From: Apostichopus japonicus
Taxonomy: Eukaryota > Echinodermata > Holothuroidea > Aspidochirotida > Stichopodidae
DNA: 64,000 nucleotides
Direction: 5' to 3'
Assembly (NCBI RefSeq): GCF_037975245.1
Contig: NC_092561.1
Location: 3,517,001 to 3,581,000 of the forward strand
In this document: positions 23,377 to 35,300 of the stretch, one piece after another
Layout of the letters: each line of letters starts with the position of its first letter
How positions within the stretch are numbered: the stretch's first letter is position 1
The notes under the pieces: model-generated
What the model was told of the DNA's origin: nothing
What the model saw: the letters and a program-made list of their open reading frames with translations, nothing else
Databases searched by the model: none
Program-made: the position numbers and the translations under genes

Positions 23377-25261
23377 TAAATTAATATTTCGAAATAGTTT
23401 AAACTGGCTATTAGATGTACCGAAATTATGTCATGAACAGTAACACCAACTTGTCAATCGTTGGTATCATTCCTGAGTCAGCTGATGAAATCCTCAGGTG
23501 ATTTCAACAATGTTCATCTTAAACTGGCTTTACTTACCAAGGATTTTGGTAGGATTCTTCACCGTTTACGTCGATCTGTATCGTCCTTCTAATGTTGTAA
23601 AGGCTGTTCAAATGATGAACAAATTCCCCAATAACGAAGAAAAATCTCAATATATAAATCTGGAATAGAGACGAAAAGTATCAAACACAAATATAACGAA
23701 CACTTTATCCCAGCGAGATTTCAACACTGCGAGTGACGTCTGCCCAGAAACGTCGACGGTTTAAATGTCTCATCGCGAGTTACTTTAATTTACTTGGTTT
23801 CCGTTTACAAACTATTACCGGTGTGGGATATGCCTAGTACAACTTCCCGTATGACTGGATTCAGATACAAGCCTCACAAAAGTTGTGAGATTCAAAACGA
23901 TTGAAGTTTTCATAAACGAGATAACTTGAAAATAAGGTTAACCACCGTCTGGGTGTTTTTAAGGTAATGTGGAAGGTAGGCTGGCAATAATCGGCGCGAC
24001 AACGGTTTATGTAAACACCAAACCGACTAATTGACGACCGAGGATACAGTTTTGTTGTACCGATTGCTATATGTACCACCAACTGGTGTAGAGTCAATTA
24101 ATAGAGTGATTAATTATTGAACGTAGACAAATGTAACGGAGAGGAGGGTCCACTGGATTTAAAAAAAAGGTGAGGGGCGTGGTGTGGATCGTTTACATCA
24201 TATAGTAATGATCACCTGAGCATAACCGTGGATGTTATATTTCACTTTTTTTCTATCAAGGTCTTGAATGAAGGGGAATATTTACCTCAGTCGCTTGTGC
24301 TTTCGCAATCTGTCAATTAGTTTTCAAATTCTTTACATGAAAACATAGCTATGTGTACTAGTACACAATGTATGGTAAGAACGGTCGCTTCGAAGATCTA
24401 GCCTCTTCTCCTTGATCCCTGATGCAGAATGACAAGGCGGTTAAATATTTTCTTCTTTTCAACTTCCTATTATTAGCTCTTAAATTTGCGGTATATAAAA
24501 CTTTGGCAAAAATGGGGAAGGAAATTTGATTAATTAATTACTACAAAATTTAGTGTTCATTTCTTGGAAAAAAATATTCGGGATTTGGGATGGTTGAGAA
24601 TTGAATAAAGTCCGCCTTTAGATCATTCCGAGGTGAATACAGCCTGGATTTGATAAAGTAGGCCGGTCGATGTGACCATTGGCTCGATCATTGATGCCAA
24701 CTCTAGGGTCACGAGGGGTGGGGGTGGAAGGAGCACTAGACCCCGCTACATGGGAGTCCGCTTAATGCTCGAAACTCAAGTAATGTAAAACTACATTCAG
24801 TTCACCTACCTGTGGTCGTAAAATGACCTCTTTTACCACTTAACCGAAAACGCCTGCCACATATTTGTTCTTGTATAAGGGTCTTTATGGGAACGCTGCA
24901 TGATTAACTACACTGTAGACATGAACATATTCCCACAAAAAAAAGAGCCTAATGGTGTTTAGAAGTTATGCAGGCTAATTGTAGAGCCTCGAGGTCGATT
25001 AACGACCGTGGCAGGTCGATTATGCACAAACTTTCCTAGCTATAGCGTGCTATACTTGGGCGAATAAAGATCTTTAAATTGGTCGATTCTCGCCTTGACT
25101 GTCGATAAATGGCTCAGTATATATCAGTTATTATCCTTATTAGCGACGTGCGTGTAATATGTATGCCGCGCAAGTAAGTTCGTTGCAAAAAGTTTATTTT
25201 TTTGGGTAGGCATATCACGTGGTTGGGCAATTGTTGAACAGGGCCGAGTGCAACAACGTAA
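22354..25261. other. Intergenic region, no gene recognised
   Basis: Nothing supported except an AT dinucleotide run at 23330-23372. Poly-G and GGGTGG patches occur near 24710-24730. The promoter of ZFC3H1 presumably lies toward the right end, but no TATA box or other core element stands out. Confidence 0.4.
23330..23372. repeat. AT dinucleotide microsatellite
   Basis: About twenty uninterrupted AT units within AT-rich intergenic DNA. Confidence 0.95.
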
Positions 25262-25660
25262 GTTTAGACAACGGAATCAACTTTAGACGGCAACGTAGGT
25301 TTAGACAACAACGGTAGTTTAGACAACAGCGTAAGTTTAGACAACGACCTCAGTTTAGGCAGCAACGGAAGTTTAGAAAACAACGGAAGTTTAGAAAACA
25401 ACGGTAGTTTAGACAACAACGTCAGTTTAGACAACAACATAAGTTTAGGCAGCAACGGAAGTTTAGAAAACAACGAAAGTTTAGAAAACAACGGTAGTTT
25501 AGACAGCAACGAACGTTTAGACAGCAACGTAAGTTAAGGCAACAACGGGAAGTGTAGACAACAACGGAAGTTTAGACAACAACGTAAGTGTAGGCAACAG
25601 CATGGTAAAAACAACAGCAACAACTTTAGTTTAGACAGCAACAAACTTAGTTTAGACAAC
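25262..25660. repeat. 18-bp minisatellite upstream of ZFC3H1
   Basis: About twenty units of AACGGAAGTTTAGACAAC type, 18 bp each with GACAAC/GAAAAC and GTA/GAA variants. It ends about 165 bp before the ZFC3H1 start codon, so it lies in the promoter or 5' leader region. Because 18 is a multiple of 3 the array reads open on the minus strand as LSKLPLF-type repeats; I take this as an artefact. Confidence 0.9.
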
Positions 25661-25775
25661 GAAATAAGGTTGCCCTTTTCGCGTTCCAAACACTTTACTG
25701 TGGTATGCACTGATCTCGAACGAACTGTAATTTGTAAAATTAGCATAGAGCTGCGATGTAACCTGAGGATTGCAA

Positions 25776-25820
25776 ATGGATGAAATGTTACAGGAAAACC
25801 TTCGTGAAATACATGTTTGA
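25776..25820 (+). promoter_or_regulatory. Possible upstream ORF before the ZFC3H1 start
   Basis: An ATG at 25776 opens a 14-codon frame (MDEMLQENLREIHV) ending in TGA at 25818-25820, four bases before the ZFC3H1 ATG at 25824. If this segment is in the 5' leader, it would act as an inhibitory or reinitiation uORF. A TTACAG followed by GAAAACC inside it could instead be a splice acceptor that removes the ATG. Confidence 0.4.
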
Positions 25821-25823
25821 GGA

Positions 25824-26340
25824 ATGGCTGGCGAAGATGAAGAAAACGTCGTGATGGATGTAGAGGAAATAGAGGATGGTGAAATAAAAGATCCCTCTGA
25901 AGTTTACGTTATCTTGTCAGAAACAGACGGGGAAGATGAACCGGAATCGGTTGATTCCTATGGTAGAGTGAAAAGGCCTAGGCCTAATAGTGATGTTGCA
26001 TCGTCATCACACATGGACATGACTAGAAATGTAACACTAGGCTCGTTGATTGATCGAACAAAAGTTAGTGCTGGTAAGCCATCTCGCCGATCAAAACCAG
26101 ATGTAAATGTTGGTAAATCGTGGGATGTTGGAGACGGCAATAATACCAGATCAAATAAACTATTGGGGAGCCATATCTTACGTTTTCGCGACAGAGAAAA
26201 CTCAAGTTTGACAACAGGGAGTCGCCCTCGAAGATATCGCAATGATATATGGGGGACTACTAAAGCTAGTAAAACTACAAAAAACACTAACCTTGGGAGA
26301 ACCAGACAAGAAGACATTCAAAGGAAAAGGAAAGCAGAAC
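25824..26340 (+). CDS. ZFC3H1: ZFC3H1 exon 1
   Basis: Starts at the ATG at 25824. Acidic N-terminus (VMDVEEIEDGEIKDPSE), then a Ser/Arg-rich basic part. It leaves in phase 1 either at 26340 (donor GTATCC) or at 26358 (donor GTCAAT); both keep exon 2 in frame. Confidence 0.75.
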
Positions 26341-29300
26341 GTATCCTTCCTGATTATGGTCAATAAGAGTATCTGTAACTCAACAGTAAATAATGTTCAG
26401 CTAAATTTAGGACTAGTCTATATATTTGCTAGAAAGTTGCCTTTCAAAATTCAAGTAAGGCTAGGCCTAGGGACCTACAGTATTTACAATAATTTTCACA
26501 TCCCACTGCTGTGCTAGTCTGTTTCATTTCACATGTTAATATGTGGAAAAAGATATTAAGTATAGGCTAGTGTAGGATGAGCACAAATGCTACACTCACT
26601 TGGATTGATGTTATTTAATTTGGTAGGTAATTGGGTACAATTATAGAATACAGGGCCATTCATTAACTCTTCCCAGCATCCGGATGCGCGGTGAGCCCGT
26701 ACATGTCCGTAAACTTACACGTATGACGCCCTCTAAAATTCCATCACGCATCCGCGCATCCACCTTGTGAGTATTAGGAAAGCAATTAAATAATTTTCGA
26801 AAGTTTCCCCATATACCATCACATATTTCCTTTTTGACTCCGCATCCACGCATCCGCGAATCCACCCGGGAGCACTAGGAATGGACTTAAATAATTTTCG
26901 AAAAGTTTCAACATATACCATCACGTATTTCCAATACTGAAAGTCCCGTATGTACGAAGATATTCCACATCAGTAGTGTTTCGTTCTTAAAAGGCATCTG
27001 TACATGTGCGACGCCCACTAAAATTCCGGAAGTACTAGGAAAGGACTTATGAAATTTTTGACTCCGGATCCACGCATCTGCGCATCCACTCAAAAGAAAG
27101 AACTGGGACTTTGACATTTTGTACTTACATACGTACTGGGGTGAGACTGAGCATCCGCGCATCCGGATGCTCAGATAGAATCATCGAGTGGCCCTGTATT
27201 CTATAATTACTCCGGTAATTGGATGTGGACTAGGCCTAGAGTATGTCTTCACAAGTATAATTGCAGAGTCAATTGGTTGATACAATAAATGTCTATTGTA
27301 TGTATTAACTTTTGTTGTTTTTGAACATGCGTGTGTATTTTTACCGTGCACAATTGTTATTAAATGGTACAGCACATGTGATGGGCAGTGTATTTAACAT
27401 GTATAATTGGTTTCAGATATGGATTTGTGTACTTTTATTATTAATGAAGAACATTTTGGTCCTTTAAAGCTCTTCAGCAGCATAAGTGCATTAAAATCTG
27501 ATGTTCCATGAACTATGGTAACTTTCGGCAACAGAAATGTAGTGGCAAAGTCACCATCCCTTCTGAAGTAGCACTTTTGATGTGTGTCATTGCGGATTGC
27601 AAAAATACCTGCTGGAAAATCCTGACATTGTGCAATACACCTAAAACTGTATGTCACTATTTTGGAGCTGAATGGAATTTCCCTGTTTTTTTTGGGCAGT
27701 GTGAAGTACTTTTTAAATGTACAGTACTATGTAACTGCAAGTAACAGAGCTCTGTTATAGTTTATCAGTACTTTCCAGCAGATATTTGTTTAAGGGTAAC
27801 TATTTGTAACCTTGCATAATATATAGATGATTTTAAGAAAGGTGAATTTGGTCAAAGGTCACTGGTAAATCTGCACATAGAAGTCTCATCGTATAGCCTA
27901 CACTCTGTGTAGCAAGGTGTTGGCCAGTTACAGTTCTAGCAGAAACCCAGCTAATTAAGATTTCATTGTGTTATGCTTCAAGTGTATGCCGTTGGTGTCT
28001 TATGTCTGTATAAGAACATTATATACCTGTGAGGAATGAATCAGGGATGTGCTCAGGAATATTTGAGTGCCGGGGAGGATATGTGAGGTAGTGTGATCCA
28101 CGTTCTAGGGGAGGGTCTAAGGGGTTGGGGTATCCCTTTCCCATATTTGTATGTGAAGTATGTTTAGATGGCAAATTGTGCTATCTTTTTCAGGACTATT
28201 CTTTAGCTAACTTCTGTGCCAAAAATGGTAAAATTTGTTAAAGTTAATCATCAAAATAGTGTAGGGCGGAAATGTTTAAAATACTGTTTGTGCTAGGCGG
28301 CATTCAGAACTGCGGGCGCAGCTGCCCGACGTGAGCACATCCCTGTGAATGTGCCAAATTTGAGTCGATCCATTTACAGTACCACTGTAAATGTAAATCT
28401 GATAGAATCTCTGTTATTATTTTTAAATTATGGTTAAATCTACAGTATATACTTAGTTTACTTGCTACACTGTAGATCCTTTGTGTGAAGTCATTTCCTT
28501 AATAATGTCACAGGCAATAAACCAAAGCACTATAGATCAAAATCAACCGAATACAATACACTTTTACGAGATTATCGTGAAGTCCAGCGAGCAGTGAGAG
28601 CTGAAGAAGCTCGCCAGAATGCTTCTTCCACACAGCGTGCATCAAGTGTCAGGAGGAGTCTCCCTAGAAGACACTTCAGGTTAGCGGCCAACTCCAAGAC
28701 CATACCGAGACACAGACCACGGTCCAAGACTAGCGTGCACAATGCAGTGAGTCTTTATACAGTCTGCTACAGTATCTATATATTTGAAGCATTAGAATTA
28801 TCGCTTTTCTTTAATTATCTTTTAGCAGTACATCTCTTCCAAAGTAGGTGAACTGAGAACTTTGTATTACAGACTATATATATACAGTTTATTTTATTGT
28901 TCCTTACAGGTGTAACAATTTAATTTTGGCACTTGGAGTAGATGATGGTAGTACTGTACTTGCAGAAGCTTTTACCCATAATTTTGCTAAGTAAATACAT
29001 GTATGCTTTACTTTGACCAAATGTCACTTTTTGCAGGAATCTGCAAAGGAGAGTAAGTTAAAGACAAGAGAAGATGAAGATGACGACGAAATGACAGAGT
29101 TGGAACTCCGGAGGGCAGCCCTAGTCTCCGCCAAAAAAGGTTTTGAAAGCAAGAAAAGTTTGACTGATGGTGAGTATCCCATAAATTGATTCTTCTATTT
29201 GCAGATGAACAGTAGGTATTCACTGGCAAAAAAAAGAAAGAATGAAAATTAACATAGGGATTAGGTTAATACCTCAAACGGGCTGGTAAGTCGACCATCT

Positions 29301-32300
29301 TTTTAGAGTTTATAATAAACTCTAAAAGCCAGCCAAGTAACCAAACCTATGTGAAAAATGTTCAGTGTAAATACATTAGTTTTTGGCAAACTTGAATTGC
29401 ACAGCACAGTTTACTATAAATTATGCTGTTTCTAGGTATACCTGTATGCCCTGTTTATTGGTTTACTAATATGCAGTATTGTTAAAGTCTTGTGTTGCTT
29501 TCCTTGCAGATCTGAATCCTGCAAATATCGCAAAGGAACAGAGTGGGGTTGTTGACATGGTAGGTACTTCTTAAACACCTATTACAAATAATCATTATAG
29601 TACAGTATCTGAAAGCTAAGGCAATTGAATGGTAGCTACATGAAGAATACTGCAATTCACTTCAGTGTCCAGACAGTCTCTGCATTGATTTGCATTGTGT
29701 GATGCAAACCATAGATACTCAGGGGTGAATCCAGAAGGGTGTGGGGATGGGACTTGGGGTGAATCCAGAGAGGGGTGTGGGGATGGGACTTAAGGGTGAC
29801 TCCAGTGAGAGTGTGGGGATGGTACTTGGGTGGATCCAGGGAGGGGTGTGGGGATGGGACTCAGGGGTGACTCCAGTTAGGGTGTGGGGATGGGACTCAG
29901 GGGTGACTCGAGGGAGGATGTGGGAATTGGAATCAGGGGTGAATCCAGAAAGGGGTGTGGGGATGAGAGTCAGGGGTGACTCCAGTGAGGGTGTGGGGAT
30001 GGGAGTCAGGGGTGACTCCAATGAGGGTGTGGGGGTGGTACTCGGGTGGATCCAGGGAGGGGTGTGGGGATGGGACTTAGGGGTGACTCCAGTTAGGGTG
30101 TGGGGATGGGACTCAGGGGTGACTCGAGGGAGGATGTGGGAATGGGAATCAGGGGTGAATCCAGAAAGGGGTGTGGGGATGGGAGTCAGGGGTGACTTCA
30201 GTGAGGGTGTGGGGATGGGAGTCAGGGGTGACTCCAATGAGGGTGTGGGGATGGGACTCGGGTGAATCCAGGGAGGGGTGTGAGATGGGGCTCAGGAGTG
30301 ACTTCAGTGAGGGGTGTGTGGGGATGGTATGGGAAAATATGGGCCCATTTTGAATTCTTGTTGGCCCTATAAATCAGCTACAAGCTAATTTTTAAACATA
30401 CCATAATGGAGATATCTTTATCTTATTGGGGCACATGTGCATTCCTTCCCTTTTCTGATGGTTTTTGATGTCTACCTGTGCTTAATTGTCTCCCGGGCCC
30501 TCCTCTTATCCTGTTTGGGACATTCTGGATTGATTATTGGTGTACATGAATTACCCTCAGTATCTTAGTGGAAGAGAATACTATTTTTATATTATATGAT
30601 GTTGCTAGTCACTGGAATTATCATTAAGTCAAAGATTGATCTGTCGTGCTTGTTGTAGAATTACATAGCCATAAGCAGTGTACTGTACCCACAGCAAAAT
30701 AGATATAAATAGATATAAAAAACAAATATATCTGCATATATATATTGAATAAATCAATGTAAAAATGTATCCACAGCAAATACATACTGTAGGTCGAAAG
30801 CAGTGATTATATGAAAGTAAATTGTTTGGAAACTTGAATGTCAAGCAGAGTGACATGTCTCCCGAACACTCCTTCCCACAAAAAAGGGCCCCCCCTGCAG
30901 AAAAAGAGCCCCCCCCAATAAAAAGCCTCACCCAAAAAAAGGCCTCCACAATTCTTTTGATAAGCCACTTGATATCATTTTAATCAAAATGCAACGGCCA
31001 ACAAGGAGACTTTTATTTCTTGGTGCTGCAATATCGTAGGCTGACAGAATATTTCATATTTGGGGGGAAGGGACTTACTGCTGTTCAAAATAATCAATTT
31101 AACTGCAGTCTGATCCTACAAATGAAACAAATAATTTTATGGGTTGAATTTGATTAATCTCAGAAAGAGACAAAGTCATCAAGTAAAGACCAACCCATTG
31201 AACAGGACAACTACGAAGAGGTTGCTATGGACGTCGAAGATGATGCCCTAGGAACAAACAAGCTGGAGAATGTCTCACCACTTACTGAGGGACAGGATTC
31301 CAATATCCAGATCAACTCTCCATCATCAACTAAGAATGATGAAGAAGATGAAGACGAGATGGAGGAACTTGCCCTCAGAGCTTCATTATTGAAAACCATG
31401 GCTTCTAGAAAGAATGCAGTGGTCCCAAATCAGGTAATGATAAACAACTATATCTGTGTTTACCCTGAGAGCTTCATTATTGAAAATAATGGCTTCTAGA
31501 AAGAATGCAGTGGTCCCAAATCAGGTAATGATAAACAACTATATCTGTGTTTACCCTGAGAGCTTCATTATTGGAAACCATGGCTTCTATAAAGAATGCA
31601 GTGGTTGTAATCAGGTAATGATAAACATCTATATATGTGTTTACCATGAGAGCTTCATGATTGAAACCATGGTTTCCAGAAAGAATGCAGTGGTTCCAAA
31701 TCAGGTAATGGTAAACAACTATATTTATGTGTTTACCATGAGAGCTTCATTATTGAAAACCATGGCTTCTATAAAGAATGCAGTGGTTATAATCAGGTAA
31801 TGGTAAACAACTATATATGTGTTTACCCTGAGAGCTTAATTATTGAAAACCATGGCTTCTAGAAAGAATGCAGTGGTCACAAATCAGGTAATGGTAAACG
31901 ACCTACAGTATATATGTTATGTTTGCATCTAAAGTTGCCCAGAGGACTTCATTATTGAAAAACATAGCTTATGAATCAGGTAATGAAAGTCAATATTATA
32001 TATGTATATATTTTATCCATCTGTTATAAGCACAGACTGAATGCTACTCTGACGCCCTAAACCATCTCCTCAACGACTGATAGTTTTGATTGAATCTGAT
32101 GAATTTCCAACTGTTGAAATGAGTCGATTGTAAAAAGGCATGAAACTAGTGACTTTGCTTTCTTTACTGTCTACAATCTCTCATTTTGATAAAAATGTTT
32201 GCATCCAGTGTTGTAGTGCTGCTGATACTTGTGAAAACCAACGACTTTCACAAGGTAATCTGAAAGTTCAATCTACTTTGCAGCTACATTTCAGCTTGAT

Positions 32301-35300
32301 TCAAATGGCAAATCTTCTAGGAGATATGAAGGGTCTTGAGATCCAAATTAGTTAAGATAATTCCATCATGTGCAAAGCTGCTCTCATGGTAGCAGTACGC
32401 ATTGTGTACAGATCACATTCAACTGCAATAGTATTGTTTCATATCCTTTCAGAGTGAAGAGAAGGGAGAAACTATCAGCTTGTCACCAAAGACTGAAGTA
32501 CTAGATAAAGTGATGCCACAGGAGGTACCCGAATTACCAATAGGGGGATCATCGCCATACCCAGAAAAAACTTTTACATATCAACCCACCAGAATTAACA
32601 GGAAACCAGTGGTAAGCACATTAAGCCAGTTTAAACCGGTGGTAAGCACACTAAGCCTGTTTACACCAGTGGTAAGCATACTCAGTCTGTTAAACCATTG
32701 GTAAGCACACTTATCCTGTTTAACCAGTGCTAAGTTCACTCAGCCTGTTTACACCATTGGTAAGCATGCTAAGCCTGTGTACACCAATGGTAAGCACACT
32801 TATCCAGTTCAAACCAATGGTTAGCACACTTAGCCTGTTTACACCATTGGTAAGCATACTAAGTCTGTTTACACCAGTGGTAAGCATACTAAGTTTGTTC
32901 ACACCATTGGTAATCACACTAAACCTGTTTACACCATTGGTAAGCACACTTATCCTGTTTACACCATTGGTAAGCACACTAATCCTGTTTACACCATTGG
33001 TAAGCACTCTACCACTGGTTTACTAACTTAGCCTGTTTAACCAGTGGTAAGCATACTAAGTCTGTTTACACCATTGGTAAGCACACTAATTAAGCCTGTT
33101 AACACACTTTTAGAAGTCCAGACGGGTTTTGGATCATGGTTGCTTGACTTTTTTTAATCATTAAGCTGTGTAAAGCAAAATAATTGCATGAAAAGGAACG
33201 CTCTGTGCATAATCGAATCCTTAAAAAGATATTTTCCAACATTTGGTGTTAATTCTCTTACCTTGAGTATTTATTGCACAGAGAGGTTATTTTTAAAATG
33301 AAGGGCAAGGTTAATGTAATCATGAAATATTATTGCTTGCCTTGTAAGCCTTATCAATTTAATTTGTTTGCAACTTCATTGACTTGATCCAAAAGATTAT
33401 GATAGCAAGGCAAAGTATTGCATAAATGTTTGAGGGAATGTCTTAGCCTCTTTTGTTGTCATCGTGTATGATTGTCATAAGTGAAAACCATTTCATGTGA
33501 TGATTTGCCTTAGATTCCTTCCCACGGTCCTCTTGTGATCACGGTAAATGGTGACAGTGACTCCAGTGATGAGGAACCAGATGCAGATCCCTTCTTTGAG
33601 ATGAAGCAGTACATTAAACAAGCCAGGAACTCTACAAAGGTAGGGATGGTTCATTCACAAATCTACCATTTTTGTCTTTTATAATGTTACTTCCCCTTCT
33701 TTGGTATTACAGTTATATATAGTGTTTGCGGTGTAAACCATTGTTCAAAGGTTCAGAGACACATTTAAATGCGAGTTAAAGTGAAATTCTAATCAATTTA
33801 TTGCCCCGAAATACGATATTATTTTTATTAATTTTTAAATCAAGATTTGATGATTTGAGATTAAATAATAGGAGCTCAATTTTCCACTAATTTAGTCTGA
33901 TGTTAACTCCAAAATGGTCACCATCATTATTCTGCATTAATTTGGGATGGTTTTTAAAAAGTTGTGATTTGGCCAAAATTTAAAATATCATATGGGTATA
34001 GTCTTACAAAATTGTCAAATTTGGACGGAAAACCACTAACATTGGCTGAAAGCTTTGTAGACAGAATGCTGAAACTGCGATCCCAGTGAAAATCTAGTGT
34101 TATGAAACACGATCGAATACTTCAAGATTTTGAGGAGCAGTAAGAATTTGTTGTTTCATGTTTCCTTTTGTATCATTTCACCTCAGCAACCCAAAGAGAC
34201 CCAAAAAGAAGACTCCATCAAAGAGGAGACCAAAGAAAAGGTAATTCCAAAAACACCAGAGGCCTTGAATAAATTACCTGAAACGCACCTAGCAGAATAC
34301 AGAAGACTTAAAGAAGAAATCGCCAGACGAGAGCAAAAGAAGGGGAAGCTGAATGGAAAACAGTCCATATCTAAACAGAAAGAAATCAAGAAAATTGCAG
34401 ACTTGGAACAAAAATTAAATAAAAATAGGTAAGGAAACTTCACTCCGTAAGTTTCCTTATATCACCATCGCAAAGGGAAGAGGGGTGTTGTTGGTAAGAA
34501 GGAAAATAGCTCGAGTACTTGCTGGCGATAACCAAGCCAAGAAAAATTGCTGCTAAGGAGAAAAAAGTAGAAGAAGTAGGGACCAAAGTTGAGTTGAATT
34601 TACTCATTTTAATTTACTCATATCTGTGCTAGTAACAATCTACAAGTATGAAAAGTACTGTCAATGTCGAAAAAAAGATTTAACTGATTTTTGTCGACAT
34701 TAGAGTTACCTAGGTTTAGACAAAAAGGTAAATAGAAATAGGGCAGAAATTTCAGCTGAAGTTTAAAAATTTGTTTACAAGGTGAAATCAATTTTCTATC
34801 AACTTTTAAAATCTACTTTTTAACCATTTCTTTTTAAAAAAAAAACAAGGACATTAATGGAGAAAACATACCACGTATACCAGGAGAGTGCCAGACAGCA
34901 ATCAGAGAAACAACGCAACATGCAGAAGGCTCTCTTTAAGATACAGAAACTTAAAGAACAAATAGCTGTAATGGAAAAGGTTGCTTCTTTAAACAAGAAT
35001 CTAGTTAACAAACACTATGAGGAGGTGAGACAAATGTTATTATTATTATTTTAGGTTTGCAGTCTTGTTTCAGGGCCAAGGCCCTCACACGACTTTACAA
35101 CTTAACCCCTGGTCATTTGTAACTTGTCACACCTACACACCAAAGTGTGCACAATTCAATCAATTGCTCCTGGGGCACCACAATGCACCAAAGTCACGTG
35201 TCCCCCGGGGGACTTCCCATAGGGTGCAGCCACAAACTGGCGCACGCAACTATATTTACAAGTTCCCTCGTAAGTCCCCATTTATACACCTGGTTGAAGA

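Noticed and set aside
25264-25527. Minus-strand 87-codon frame of LSKLPLF repeats
   Set aside because: Arises from the 18-bp minisatellite upstream of ZFC3H1; low complexity, and the strand opposite carries the gene.
29719-30265. Overlapping 172- and 174-codon frames on opposite strands (Pro/Thr-rich and Gly/Val-rich)
   Set aside because: Both are products of a 36-bp minisatellite inside an intron; the codon-multiple period keeps every frame open.
32720-33026. Opposite-strand ~97-codon frames with ten-residue repeats
   Set aside because: Created by the 30-bp splice-donor repeat; no independent start, stop or family evidence.
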